Source: Streptacidiphilus jeojiense (GTDB lineage Bacteria; Actinomycetota; Actinomycetes; Streptomycetales; Streptomycetaceae). Taken from it: 64,000 nucleotides of DNA. This document shows, in pieces, positions 8,112 through 16,822 of the stretch (position 1 is its first letter; each line of letters begins with the position of its first letter). The notes beneath the pieces were generated by a model. The model saw only the letters and a list, made by a program, of their open reading frames with translations, was not told the DNA's origin and did not search any database. The stretch lies in NCBI RefSeq assembly GCF_000719095.1, contig NZ_JOEH01000003.1:62001-126000 (forward strand), written 5' to 3'. Both the position numbers and the translations under genes were made by a program.

Positions 8112-9254
8112 TCAGTTGCGCAGCAGCAGGGCCGAGGTGGGGACGCCCTCGCCGGCCGTGACCAGGCAGGTCGCGGCGTCGGGGACCTGGGAGGTGGAGC
8201 TGCCGCGCAGCTGCCTGACGCCCTCGTTGATCAGGTTGAAGCCGTGCACATAGCCCTCGGAGAGGCCGCCGCCCGCGGTGTTGATCGGCAGCCGCCCGCC
8301 CAGTTCCAGGGCGCCGCCCTCGGTGTAGGCCGCGCCCTCGCCGCGGCCGCAGAAGCCGTAGCCCTCCAGCGAGAGCGGGATCAGCGGGGTGAAGGCGTCG
8401 TAGATCTGGGCGGTGTCCACATCCTGTGGACCGAGGTCGGCGGTCTTCCACAGGTGGCGCGCGGCGGTCCAGGCCGGTCCGGTCAGCGGGTCGTCGTTCC
8501 AGTAGTTGACCATCCCGTGGTGCTGGGCCGGCAGGCCCTGTGCGGCGGAGTGGATGTACACCGCCCGCTGCCGGCAGTCGCGGGCCCGCTCGGCGCTGAC
8601 CACCACGCAGGCGAGCGCGCCGTCGGTCTCCAGGCAGTTGTCGTAGAGGCAGAGCGGTTCCGAGATCCAGCGGGCGTCCATGTACATCTCCCGGGTCAGC
8701 GGCCGGTCGTACATCACCGCCGCCGGGTTCTGGTTGGCGCGGTTGCGGCAGGCCAGGGCGACGTTGAAGAGGTGGTCCCGGGTGGCGCCGTACTCGTGCA
8801 TGTAGCGGCGGGCCAGCATGGCGATCTCGTCGGCGGGGCGCAGCAGGCCGAAGGGGCGGGTCCACTGGGCCGGGGTGGGCAGCTGCACGCTGGTGTTGGT
8901 CCAGGGCCGGACGCCGGAGCCGCGCTTGCGGGAGCGCCAGGCCACACCGACGCTGGCCTGCCCGGTGGCGACGGCCATGGCGAGGTGGGCGACGGTGGCG
9001 CAGGAGCCGCCGCCGCCGAAGCCGGTGCGGCTGAAGAAGGTGATGTCCCCGGCGCCGATGGACTTGGCCAGCTCGACCTCGTCGGTCTCCTCCATGGTGT
9101 AGGAGGCGAGGGCGTCGACCTCCGCGGGGTCGATCCCGGCGTCGTCCAGGGCGGCCAGCACGGCCCGGCAGGCGAGGGTCTTCTCGGGCTCGTCGAGGGT
9201 CTTGGCGAAGCGGGTCTGGCCGATGCCGACGATCGCCGTACGGTCCTTGAGCAT
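8112..9254 (-). CDS. Thiolase-like/lipid-transfer (SCP2-thiolase, Ltp) family protein
   Basis: 380 residues with the thiolase fold: IVGIGQTRFAK at the start, the active-site region SRTGFGGGGSCATVAHLA, AQIYDAFTPLIPLSLEGYGF in the middle, and NTAGGGLSEGYVHGFNLINE near the end, which matches the GG-x-S-x-G-x-x-x-G region of nondecarboxylating thiolases. In the Ltp2 group such proteins act as retro-aldolases on sterol side-chain CoA thioesters with a DUF35 partner, which is encoded next door. The substrate here is unknown. GGGGGA before the ATG at 9254 supports this start over the GTG eight codons earlier. The gene is read divergently from the acyl-CoA ligase. Confidence 0.85.
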   Translation of the reverse strand: MLKDRTAIVGIGQTRFAKTLDEPEKTLACRAVLAALDDAGIDPAEVDALASYTMEETDEVELAKSIGAGDITFFSRTGFGGGGSCATVAHLAMAVATGQASVGVAWRSRKRGSGVRPWTNTSVQLPTPAQWTRPFGLLRPADEIAMLARRYMHEYGATRDHLFNVALACRNRANQNPAAVMYDRPLTREMYMDARWISEPLCLYDNCLETDGALACVVVSAERARDCRQRAVYIHSAAQGLPAQHHGMVNYWNDDPLTGPAWTAARHLWKTADLGPQDVDTAQIYDAFTPLIPLSLEGYGFCGRGEGAAYTEGGALELGGRLPINTAGGGLSEGYVHGFNLINEGVRQLRGSSTSQVPDAATCLVTAGEGVPTSALLLRN

Positions 9255-9310
9255 GGCTTCCCCCGTTGGCTCGGGCACGGGTCAGGTGCTGACCCGACAT
9301 CGTCTCGGGA

Positions 9311-9327
9311 TCTGACGTGGCGTCAGA
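9311..9327. promoter_or_regulatory. Operator-like palindrome, copy 1 (TCTGACG-TGG-CGTCAGA)
   Basis: Perfect 7-bp arms with a 3-nt centre, 56 bp upstream of the thiolase-like gene. The 16-mer ATCTGACGTGGCGTCA recurs exactly 60 bp away. Arm length and symmetry fit a TetR-family operator; the regulator itself is not identified in this window. Confidence 0.65.
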
Positions 9328-9370
9328 ATAGGTGTCCGGGGGTCTGGCCGGAAGGCCGTTGCCGATCTAA

Positions 9371-9386
9371 TCTGACGTGGCGTCAT
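9371..9386. promoter_or_regulatory. Operator-like palindrome, copy 2
   Basis: Second copy of the same box (TCTGACGTGGCGTCAT, the last base breaking the symmetry), 44 bp upstream of the acyl-CoA ligase start. With copy 1 it puts one site close to each of the two divergent genes. Confidence 0.62.
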
Positions 9387-9430
9387 GAGTGCTGTGCTGC
9401 TGGGATGCTCGGGTCGATACGGAGGGTGCC

Positions 9431-11062
9431 GTGCGAGGAGATCTGGAGTGGGGCACCGTTCCCCGGCTGGTCAGGGCCGCCGCCGAGACCCACGGTGAGC
9501 GCGAGGCCGTGGTCGGTCCGCGGACCCGGCTCAGCTACCGCGACCTCGGAGCACGGGTCGAGCGGGCCGCGGCCGCGGTGATGGCCGCGGGGGTGGGACC
9601 GGGCGAGCGGGTCGCGATCTGGGCCCCGAACACCCCGGACTACGTGGTCGCGGCGCTCGGCGCGGTCAGCGCGGGCGCGGTGCTGGTCCCGCTGGGCACC
9701 AGGCTCAAGGGCGCCGAGGCGGTGGAACTGCTCCGGCGGACCCGGGCCCGGCTGCTGCTGGTCACCGACACCTTCCTCGGCGTCGGCTACGTCTCCGCGC
9801 TGCGCGCCGCCGCCGGGGGAGCGGCGCCGGCCGGCGCCCGCAACCGCGGCCCGCTGCGCGACCTGCCCGAACTGCGCACCGTGGTGGTGCTCGGCGACCG
9901 GGCCGAGGCGGGCGAGGGGTTCCAGCACTGGCGCGGCTTCCTCGCCGACGCGGCCGAGGTGCCCGCGCGGGCGGTCCGCGAGCGGGCCGACGCGGTGCAG
10001 CCGGACGACCCCGCCGACATCATGTTCACCTCCGGCACCACCGGACGCGCCAAGGGCGCCGTCACCACCCACGCCCAGTCCCTGCGGGCCTTCGCCACCT
10101 GGGCCGACATCGCCGGTCTGGTCGAGGGCGACCGCTACCTGGTGGTCAACCCGTTCACCCACACTTTCGGCTGGAAGGCCGGCGTGCTGGCCGCGCTGAT
10201 GCGCGGGGCGACCGTGCTGCCGCAGCCGGTGTTCGACGCCGAGGCGGTGCTCGCCAAGGTCTCCAGCGAGCGGGTCACCGTGCTTCCGGGCGCGCCCACC
10301 GTCTACCAGTCGCTGCTGGACCACCCGGCCCGCGGCTCCTACGACCTGCGCACCCTGCGGCTGGCGGTGACCGGGGCCGCCGTGGTCCCGCTGGAACTGG
10401 TCACCCGGATCCGCGACGAGTTGGGCTTCCGCACCGTGCTCACCGCCTACGGGCTCACCGAGTCCTGCGGCCTGGTCACCATGGGCCGCCGCGGCGACGA
10501 CCCCGGCCTGATCGCGGCCACCTCGGGACGCGCGGTCCCCGGCGTCACCGTCCGGGTCGCCGACGAGGAGTCCAAGGAGCAGCCCGCCGGCACCCCCGGC
10601 GAGGTGCAGGTGCGCGGCTACACGGTGATGCGCGAGTACTTCGAGGACCCGGAGGAGACCGAGTCGGCCTTCACCCGCGACGGCTGGCTGCGCACCGGCG
10701 ACATCGGCGTGCTGGACGACGAGGGTAATCTGCGGATCACCGACCGGCTCAAGGACATGTACACCGTCGGCGGGTTCAACGCCTACCCCGCGGAGATCGA
10801 ACAGGTGCTGGCCCGGCATCCGCTGGTCGCCGACGTCGCGGTGGTCGGCGTCCCCGATCCCCGGCTCGGCGAGGTCGGCAAGGCCTTCGTCGTCCCGCGC
10901 GGAGAGCTGGCGCCGGACGCCGCCGCGGAGGCCGGAGCCGAGCTCATCGCCTGGTCCCGCCGGGAGATGGCCAACTACAAGGTGCCCCGGCAGGTCGAAT
11001 TCATTTCCGAACTTCCCAGGAACGCCTCGGGCAAAATACTGAAGGGCCAGCTCAGGGGATGA
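9431..11062 (+). CDS. FadD3-like acyl-CoA ligase (AMP-forming)
   Basis: 543 residues. Activates a carboxylic acid to its CoA thioester through an acyl-adenylate. The adenylation signatures are complete: MFTSGTTGRAKGAVTTH (P-loop), AYGLTESCG, WLRTGDIGVLDDEGNLRITDRLKDM (hinge) and the catalytic lysine in NASGKILKGQLRG at the C-terminus. The segment GERVAIWAPNTPDYVVAAL and the overall layout resemble mycobacterial FadD3, the ligase for the steroid C/D-ring propionate. With the divergent Ltp/DUF35 pair this suggests sterol-like or cyclic acid catabolism, which is inference. GGAGGG at 9421 fixes the GTG at 9431. Two copies of a shared palindrome lie upstream. Confidence 0.9.
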   Translation: MRGDLEWGTVPRLVRAAAETHGEREAVVGPRTRLSYRDLGARVERAAAAVMAAGVGPGERVAIWAPNTPDYVVAALGAVSAGAVLVPLGTRLKGAEAVELLRRTRARLLLVTDTFLGVGYVSALRAAAGGAAPAGARNRGPLRDLPELRTVVVLGDRAEAGEGFQHWRGFLADAAEVPARAVRERADAVQPDDPADIMFTSGTTGRAKGAVTTHAQSLRAFATWADIAGLVEGDRYLVVNPFTHTFGWKAGVLAALMRGATVLPQPVFDAEAVLAKVSSERVTVLPGAPTVYQSLLDHPARGSYDLRTLRLAVTGAAVVPLELVTRIRDELGFRTVLTAYGLTESCGLVTMGRRGDDPGLIAATSGRAVPGVTVRVADEESKEQPAGTPGEVQVRGYTVMREYFEDPEETESAFTRDGWLRTGDIGVLDDEGNLRITDRLKDMYTVGGFNAYPAEIEQVLARHPLVADVAVVGVPDPRLGEVGKAFVVPRGELAPDAAAEAGAELIAWSRREMANYKVPRQVEFISELPRNASGKILKGQLRG

Positions 11063-11147
11063 ATGACGGCTAACTGGTGCGGAACTCTCACCACCGCCCT
11101 ATCCCAGCCACAGCTTCCGCACAGACCGGTGCCGAAGTCTGAAGTAC

Positions 11148-12422
11148 ATGAGCCAACCGACAGTGCTGGCGGCCCAGCCCGCCGCGGACCCGGAGCCGGC
11201 CCCGCAGTCCGGAGGCCGGGCCAGACTGGTTGAGATCGTCGTCCCCGTCTACAACGAGGAGCACGTCCTCGAGCACAGCGTCCGGCGTCTGTACGCCTAC
11301 CTGGCGGAGAACTTCCCGTACCGCTTCACCATCACCGTCGCCGACAACGCCAGCACCGACGCCACCTGGCAGGTCGCGACCCGGCTGGCCGCCGAGATCC
11401 CCGAGGTGCGCGCCGTGCACCTGGACCAGAAGGGCCGGGGCCGGGCCCTGCGCCAGGTCTGGAGCAGCAGCGACGCCGACGTCGTCAGCTACATGGACGT
11501 GGACCTCTCCACCGGCCTCGACGCCTTCCTGCCCCTGGTCGCGCCACTGCTGTCGGGCCACAGCGACCTCGCCATCGGCAGCCGCCTGCACCGCGGCTCG
11601 GCCGTGGTCCGAGGTCCCAAGCGCGAGTTCATCTCCCGTACGTACAACCTGATGCTGCGCACCACCATGGCGGCCAAGTTCTCCGACGCCCAGTGCGGCT
11701 TCAAGGCCGCGCGGACCGACGTGGTCAAGGCGCTGCTCGACTCGGTCGAGGACCAGACCTGGTTCTTCGACACCGAACTGCTGCTGCTCGCCGAGCGCAG
11801 CGGTCTGCGCATCCACGAGGTCCCGGTGGACTGGGTCGACGACCCGGACAGCCGCGTCGACATCGTCCGCACGGTCAAGGACGACCTCAAGGGGATGTGG
11901 CGGGTGGCCAGGAAGACGCTCTCCGGAGCCACCAGGCTGCCGGTGCCGCCCCGGGTCCAGCAGGCCCAGCTGCCGCCCGCGATGCGCTGGCAGCTGTCCA
12001 GCTTCGCGGTGATCGGCGTCATCAGCACCGTCGCCTACCTGGCGCTCTACCTGATCCTGCGTCAACTCGCCCCGGCCGTCCTGGCCAACGCGGTCGCCCT
12101 GTTCGCCACCGCGATCGCCAACACCGCCGCCAACCGGCGCTTCACCTTCGGCGTCACCGGTACGGCCGACGCCCTCAAGCACCAGGTCGAGGGCGGTATC
12201 GCCTTCGTCATCGGGCTGGTGCTGAGCACCGCCACCCTCGCGGTCGTCAGGGTCGCCGCCCCGGGGGCCTCCCATGTCGTCGAACTCGCCGCACTGGTGG
12301 GGGCGAACGCACTGTCCACGGTCGTCCGCTTCCTGCTGATGCGGGTCTGGGTGTTCAACCCCAAGCGGCAGGCCCGCCGCCACGCGGCCTCCTCCTCGCA
12401 CAACCAGGAGCTGAACCACTGA
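11148..12422 (+). CDS. Bifunctional GT2 glycosyltransferase/GtrA family membrane protein
   Basis: 424 residues. The N-terminal GT-A domain starts EIVVPVYNEEHVLEHSV and contains DNASTDATW, the DxD-like metal site in YMDVDLSTGLD, and CGFKA. It is of the dolichol/polyprenyl-phosphate sugar synthase type. The C-terminal 130 residues are a four-helix GtrA domain (SSFAVIGVISTVAYLALYLI, VLANAVALFATAIANTAANR and two more helices). The protein probably makes a lipid-linked sugar at the inner membrane face and may help flip it. The next gene, a GT39 enzyme that uses such donors outside, overlaps by ATGA, so the pair is a functional unit. Confidence 0.9.
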   Translation: MSQPTVLAAQPAADPEPAPQSGGRARLVEIVVPVYNEEHVLEHSVRRLYAYLAENFPYRFTITVADNASTDATWQVATRLAAEIPEVRAVHLDQKGRGRALRQVWSSSDADVVSYMDVDLSTGLDAFLPLVAPLLSGHSDLAIGSRLHRGSAVVRGPKREFISRTYNLMLRTTMAAKFSDAQCGFKAARTDVVKALLDSVEDQTWFFDTELLLLAERSGLRIHEVPVDWVDDPDSRVDIVRTVKDDLKGMWRVARKTLSGATRLPVPPRVQQAQLPPAMRWQLSSFAVIGVISTVAYLALYLILRQLAPAVLANAVALFATAIANTAANRRFTFGVTGTADALKHQVEGGIAFVIGLVLSTATLAVVRVAAPGASHVVELAALVGANALSTVVRFLLMRVWVFNPKRQARRHAASSSHNQELNH

Positions 12423-14680
12423 TGAGCGCGCACGTAACCGCCCCTCCGGCGGCCGGCAGCGACACTGCCCGCAACCAGGGACGATCACTGCTGCAACGGA
12501 TCTTCCTGGGCCGGGAGACCGCACCCCGCTGGGCCCGCCCCGCGCTGTGGGGGGTGCTGCTGCTCTCCGCCGCGGTGTACGTCTACGGCCTCGGCGAGAA
12601 CGGCGACGCCAACTCGTACTACGCCGCGGCGGTGCTCAGCGGCACCAAGAGCTGGTCCTCGATGTTCTTCGGCTCGCTGGACACCGGGAACTTCATCACC
12701 GTCGACAAGCCGCCGTTCGCGCTCTGGGTGATGGAGGCCTCCTGCCGGATCTTCGGCTTCGGCACCTGGCAGATGCTGCTGCCCATCGCGGCCTGCGGGA
12801 TCGCCGCGGTCGGCGTGCTCTACAGCGCGGTGCGCCGGGTCTTCGGCCACACCGCGGCGACCGTCGCCGGACTGGTGCTGGCGCTCACCCCGATCACCGT
12901 GGCGATCACCCGGGACAACAACCCCGACCCGGTGCTGGTGCTGCTCACCGTCTCCGCCGCCTGGTGCTGCCTGGAGTCGATCCGCAGCGGCAAGCTGCAG
13001 CCGCTGGTCTGGTCCGCGGTGCTGGTCGGCTTCGCCTTCAACACCAAGATGCTGCAGGCCTACATGGTGCTGCCGGCCTTCTTCCTGGCCTACGTCTGGG
13101 CAGCGAAGGGGAGCGTGCTCAAGCGGGTGCGCAACCTGCTGATCGCCGGAGTGGCGCTGGTGGTGTCCAGCGGCTGGTGGATGGTCATCGTCGACTCCAT
13201 CCCCAAGAGCGACCGGCCCTTCGTCGGCTCCAGCACCAAGGACACCGTCTGGGACCTGGTCACCGGCTACAACGGCCTGGCGCGCATCACCGGTGACAGC
13301 GGCGGTTCCGGCGCCGGCGGCGCCTTCGGCGGCGGTGCCAACTTCGGTGGCACGGCCGGGATCGGACGCCTCTTCAACAGCATCCTCGGCGGCCAGATCT
13401 CCTGGCTGATCCCGTTCGCGGGGATCGCCCTGGTCGGCGCCCTGGTGCTGCGCGGCCGCAGGCGCCGCACCGACCTGCAGCGCGCCTCCTACCTGCTGTG
13501 GGGCGGCTGGCTGCTGACGCACTACGTGACCTTCAGCTTCGCCTCGGGGACCTTCCACCCGTACTACACGACCATGCTGGCCCCCGCGATCGCCGCCCTC
13601 ACCGGGGCCGGCGGGACCGCGATCTTCCGGGCCTTCCGGGTCCGTTCGGCGGCCTGGGCCTGGGTGCTCCCGCTGGGCATCGTGGTGTCGGCGGTGTGGG
13701 CGATCGCGCTGCTGCGCCGCTCCACCAGCTTCGACAGCTGGCTGTGGCCGACGATCGCGGTGCTGGCGCTCGCGGCGGTGGTCTTCCTGCTGGTCGCCCG
13801 CTTCGGGCGGGTGGCCGGACCGCTCTTCACGGTGGGGGCGGCGGCTGCGCTGATCGCCCTGCTGGCCGGGCCCGCCGCCTACGCGGCCGACACGGCGACC
13901 GCCGGTGCGATCAACGGCACCAACCCGAGCAGCGGCCCCTCCTCGGGCGGTGGCTTCGGCGGCGGCGGTGCGCCCGGCGGTGGCGGCGGCTTCGGCGGTG
14001 GTGCGGGCGGAGGCCTGCGCGGCGAGCGTCCGACCGGCACCACCGGCGGCCAGGGCTTCCCCGGCGGCGGCCAGGCCGGCGAGATGCCGGGCGGCGGCCA
14101 GGGTGCCCCGGGCGGCCAGACGGGTCAGACCGGCACCGGTACGGGCACCGGCACCGGTCAGACCGGTGACCTGCCCACCGGCGGCTTCCCGGGCGGCACC
14201 GACGGCGGTGCGCCGACCGGCGGCACCGGCGGAGCAGCCGGTGGTGGCTTCGGCGGCGGTGGCGGCGGTATGGGCGGCGGTGTCGACAGCAAGATGCTCA
14301 GCTACCTGGAGGCCCACCAGGACGGCGCCACCTGGCTGGTGGCCACGTCCAGCGCCCAGACCGCCGACGAGATCATCCTGCAGACCGGCGGCAAGGCCGC
14401 CATCGCCATGGGCGGCTTCACCGGTGACGACCCGGCGATGAGCCTGGCCCAGATCAAGGAGTACATCTCCTCGGGCAAGCTGCACTACGTCCTGGCGGGC
14501 GGCAGCGGTGGTCCCGGCGGCGGCCAGGCCAACTCCGCGGCGACCTCCTACGTCACCTCCACCTGCACCGTGGTCAGCGCCTCCGAGTACGGCGGCACCA
14601 GCTCCACGAGTTCCTCGTCCACGTCCACGTCGACCGCGGCCTCCAGTTCCACGGAGAAGCTGTACTACTGCAAGTCCTGA
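12422..14680 (+). CDS. GT39/ArnT-like polyprenyl-sugar glycosyltransferase with Gly-rich insert
   Basis: 752 residues, integral membrane. The first extracytoplasmic loop has YYAAAVLSGTKSWSSMFFGS and TVDKPPFALWVMEAS, the acidic/PP region of ArnT/PMT-type enzymes, followed by about ten membrane helices up to residue 490. Residues about 495-620 are very Gly-rich (GGGFGGGG-type runs, TGTGTGTGTG). A folded C-terminal module (SKMLSYLEAHQDGATWLVATS to the end) finishes in a Ser/Thr-rich tail and KLYYCKS. It should transfer a sugar from the lipid donor made by the upstream gene to an outside acceptor. The ATG overlaps the previous stop. Acceptor unknown. Confidence 0.88.
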   Translation: MSAHVTAPPAAGSDTARNQGRSLLQRIFLGRETAPRWARPALWGVLLLSAAVYVYGLGENGDANSYYAAAVLSGTKSWSSMFFGSLDTGNFITVDKPPFALWVMEASCRIFGFGTWQMLLPIAACGIAAVGVLYSAVRRVFGHTAATVAGLVLALTPITVAITRDNNPDPVLVLLTVSAAWCCLESIRSGKLQPLVWSAVLVGFAFNTKMLQAYMVLPAFFLAYVWAAKGSVLKRVRNLLIAGVALVVSSGWWMVIVDSIPKSDRPFVGSSTKDTVWDLVTGYNGLARITGDSGGSGAGGAFGGGANFGGTAGIGRLFNSILGGQISWLIPFAGIALVGALVLRGRRRRTDLQRASYLLWGGWLLTHYVTFSFASGTFHPYYTTMLAPAIAALTGAGGTAIFRAFRVRSAAWAWVLPLGIVVSAVWAIALLRRSTSFDSWLWPTIAVLALAAVVFLLVARFGRVAGPLFTVGAAAALIALLAGPAAYAADTATAGAINGTNPSSGPSSGGGFGGGGAPGGGGGFGGGAGGGLRGERPTGTTGGQGFPGGGQAGEMPGGGQGAPGGQTGQTGTGTGTGTGQTGDLPTGGFPGGTDGGAPTGGTGGAAGGGFGGGGGGMGGGVDSKMLSYLEAHQDGATWLVATSSAQTADEIILQTGGKAAIAMGGFTGDDPAMSLAQIKEYISSGKLHYVLAGGSGGPGGGQANSAATSYVTSTCTVVSASEYGGTSSTSSSSTSTSTAASSSTEKLYYCKS

Positions 14681-14696
14681 CCACCGCGAGGTACCC

Positions 14697-14734
14697 GACG
14701 GCCCGCCGTCCCCTTCAAGGGACGGCGGGCCGTC
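14697..14734 (+). terminator. Rho-independent-type hairpin after the glycosyltransferase pair
   Basis: A perfect 16-bp GC-rich stem (14697-14712 with 14719-14734) with a CTTCAA loop, 17 bases after the GT39 stop. It is followed by CTGTCGTG rather than a T-run, as is usual in streptomycetes. Confidence 0.85.
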
Positions 14735-15013
14735 CTGTCGTGGGCCCGGGGCGTTCCGACGGTTCTGACGGGCGGCGCGTTCCGACGGGCAGGGAACCGG
14801 GGCCCGGCGGACAATCGTGTGAGTCAGTACAGGACGCCCCGCACAGGCCGGGGCATACGGGGTAGGCGCGCAGTGTTCCAAAGGCGGACACCCCCAGCGG
14901 CCGCAGCCCTTGACCGCCGCCACCGTCGGCGGGTGAGCGACCGGATACGCTCCGCATGCGAACGCGGCAAAATTGGCCAGCATACTGCAACTGCGGAGAA
15001 AAATCCTCACCTT

Positions 15014-15040
15014 GGGAATGATGTCCGGATTCTGATCGTT
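15014..15040 (+). promoter_or_regulatory. Sigma-R (thiol-oxidative stress) promoter of hrdD
   Basis: GGGAAT at 15014-15019, an 18-nt spacer and GTT at 15038-15040. This is a perfect match to the known sigma-R consensus GGGAAT-N18-GTT. It lies about 70 bp upstream of the sigma factor start, which leaves a leader of roughly 60 nt. hrdD is an established sigma-R target in S. coelicolor. The remaining non-coding DNA from 14735 to 15108 is AT-richer than its surroundings and shows no gene. Confidence 0.75.
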
Positions 15041-15108
15041 GCATCGTTATGAAAGGCAGCCACGAACGGGTCAGCCAGGCCCGTCACGTCCTCCGAGAGG
15101 GAGTAAGC

Positions 15109-16080
15109 ATGGCCACCCGTGCCGTCGTCCGCGACAAGGCCGACCGGACCCGCAATGCGCGTCCGACCAGCGGTGAGGCCGACCGCGACCTCGTCGGCAT
15201 GTATCTCGACGAGATCGCCCGGACCCCGCTGCTCGACGCCGCCCAGGAAGTCGAGCTCTCCACCCGCATCGAAGCGGGCGTCTTCGCCGAGCACCTGCTC
15301 GCGACCGGTGACACCGCCGGCGGCGCGAGCGAGGACGAGCTGCGTGCGATAGCCGCCGATGGTGCCCGCGCCAAGGATGTGTTCATCCGTTCCAACCTCC
15401 GGCTGGTCGTGGCGGTCGCCCGCCGCTACCCGCGCAGCGGACTTCCGCTGCTCGACCTCATCCAGGAGGGCAACGCCGGGCTGGTCCGCGCCGTCGAGAA
15501 GTTCGACTTCGGCAAGGGCTTCAAGTTCTCCACCTATGCCACCTGGTGGATCCGCCAGGCGATCACCCGTTCCATCGCCGACCAGTCCCGCACCATCCGC
15601 CTCCCGGTCCACCTGGTCGAGGAGCTCGGCCGGATCCGCCGGGTCCAGCGCGAGAAGTCCAAGGAACTGGGCCGCGACGCCGAGCACGCCGAGGTGGCCG
15701 CCGAGCTGGACACCACGGTCGAGCGGATCAAGGACGTGCTGGACTGGGCCCGTGACCCGGTCAGCCTCAACATGACCGTGGACGACGACGGGGAGACCCA
15801 GTTCGGCGACCTGGTCGAGGACACCGGGGCGACCTCGCCCGAGGACGCGGTCCTGGTGATGCTGCGCCGCGAGGAGCTGGAGGGCCTGATCGGCCGTCTG
15901 GACAACCGCACGGCGTCGATCATCCGCTCCCGCTACGGCATGGAGGACGGCCGCGAGCGGACCCTCACCGAGGTCGGCAAGCAGCACGGCCTCACCCGCG
16001 AGCGGATCCGGCAGATCGAGAAGCACGCGCTGGCCGAACTCCGCAAGATCGCGGACCACTCGGGCTTCGAAGCGGCCTGA
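15109..16080 (+). CDS. hrdD: Group 2 (principal-like) RNA polymerase sigma factor, HrdD type
   Basis: 323 residues, shorter than HrdB and lacking its long acidic N-terminus. Region 1.2/2 is seen in DLVGMYLDEIARTPLL and VFIRSNLRLVVAVARRYPRS, the -10-recognising region 2.4 in FKFSTYATWWIRQAITRSIA, and region 4.2 in TLTEVGKQHGLTRERIRQIE with the -35 helix-turn-helix. It directs core polymerase to HrdB-like promoters and is dispensable in S. coelicolor. I chose the ATG at 15109 because GAGGGAG precedes it; the frame extends 20 codons further without a ribosome site. The upstream sigma-R promoter and the sequence support HrdD over HrdA or HrdC. Confidence 0.88.
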   Translation: MATRAVVRDKADRTRNARPTSGEADRDLVGMYLDEIARTPLLDAAQEVELSTRIEAGVFAEHLLATGDTAGGASEDELRAIAADGARAKDVFIRSNLRLVVAVARRYPRSGLPLLDLIQEGNAGLVRAVEKFDFGKGFKFSTYATWWIRQAITRSIADQSRTIRLPVHLVEELGRIRRVQREKSKELGRDAEHAEVAAELDTTVERIKDVLDWARDPVSLNMTVDDDGETQFGDLVEDTGATSPEDAVLVMLRREELEGLIGRLDNRTASIIRSRYGMEDGRERTLTEVGKQHGLTRERIRQIEKHALAELRKIADHSGFEAA

Positions 16081-16102
16081 GCATCCGACCTATCCTGAAG
16101 CC

Positions 16103-16324
16103 ATGACAGACGACAGCGCTGCGACAGCAGCCGCGGAGCCGCCGGAGTCCCACCCTCAGCCGCAGGCGGAGCCGCCGCGGACCGGGCGGGCCCGGCTGGT
16201 CTTCGAGGATCCGCTGAGCCGGCCGAGCCGTGACGACACGGACACCGGCTGGGGCGGCGAGGAGTCCGGCGGCCGGGACGAGGCCTGGTACCGGCGGGAG
16301 ACCCCGCCGCACCACGGCGACTGA
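16103..16324 (+). CDS. Small acidic conserved hypothetical protein
   Basis: 73 residues, 22 bp after the sigma factor and probably on the same transcript. The first half is Pro/Glu-rich and disordered. The second half (RARLVFEDPLSRPSRDDTDTGWG, then RDEAWYRRETPPHHGD) is the recognisable part. Similar short proteins with a DDTDxGW and PPHH ending occur in streptomycetes, to my recollection, with no assigned function. No signal peptide or membrane segment. Confidence 0.7.
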   Translation: MTDDSAATAAAEPPESHPQPQAEPPRTGRARLVFEDPLSRPSRDDTDTGWGGEESGGRDEAWYRRETPPHHGD

Positions 16325-16338
16325 GCACATTGCAGAGC

Positions 16339-16368
16339 GAAGGGCCGGGGCCGTGCGCCCCGGCCTTC
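16339..16368. terminator. Hairpin between the convergent small gene and mscL
   Basis: A GC-rich stem (GAAGGGCCGGGGC with GCCCCGGCCTTC, one bulged G) with a 5-nt loop. It is followed on the plus strand by about three tandem copies of TGTCTGCG. Suitable as a bidirectional terminator. Confidence 0.7.
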
Positions 16369-16402
16369 TGCGTGTCTGCGTGTCTGCGTGTCCGGACGCG
16401 CT

Positions 16403-16822
16403 TCAGCGCTGGCGCACGAGCAGGTCGCGGATCTCGCCGAGCAGCTTCACCTCAGTGAGCTCGGCGGCCTTCAGCGCCTCCTCCTCGGCCTTCTTCTTGG
16501 CGATGTACTTGGCCATGAAGTGGTTGGCCGGCAGCACGATGCAGAAGTAGACCACCGCCGCGGTGATCACGAACTGCAGCACGGCCGCCAGCACCGAGCC
16601 CCACATGATGTAGATGCCGCCGCTGCTGCCCGGGGCGCTGGGGCAGTCCTTGATGCAGGACTTGTAGGCGTTCAGGGACGAGGTGCCGAACAGGCCGACG
16701 ACCGGGTTGATGACGCCGTTGACGATCGAGTTGATGACGGCGGTGAAAGCTGCGCCGATGACGACCGCGACCGCGAGGTCGAGGACGTTTCCGCGCATCA
16801 GGAATGCCTTGAAGCCCTTCAA
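16403..16822 (-). CDS. mscL: Large-conductance mechanosensitive channel
   Basis: 139 residues, normal MscL length. TM1 carries the pore-lining pattern GNVLDLAVAVVIGAAFTAVI. The periplasmic loop follows with two cysteines (KSCIKDC), which is unusual and could form a disulfide. TM2 is VLQFVITAAVVYFCIVLPAN, and the cytoplasmic helical bundle ends in LLGEIRDLLVRQR. It releases osmolytes on sudden osmotic down-shock. The start is TTG at 16822, preceded by GGAAGAG. The next minus-strand gene upstream is 219 bp away, so mscL probably has its own promoter. Confidence 0.95.
   Translation of the reverse strand: MKGFKAFLMRGNVLDLAVAVVIGAAFTAVINSIVNGVINPVVGLFGTSSLNAYKSCIKDCPSAPGSSGGIYIMWGSVLAAVLQFVITAAVVYFCIVLPANHFMAKYIAKKKAEEEALKAAELTEVKLLGEIRDLLVRQR

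Noticed and set aside
16369..16400. Tandem TGTCTGCG copies behind the mscL terminator
   Set aside because: Only about three copies in a short intergenic stretch; no evidence of function beyond slippage.
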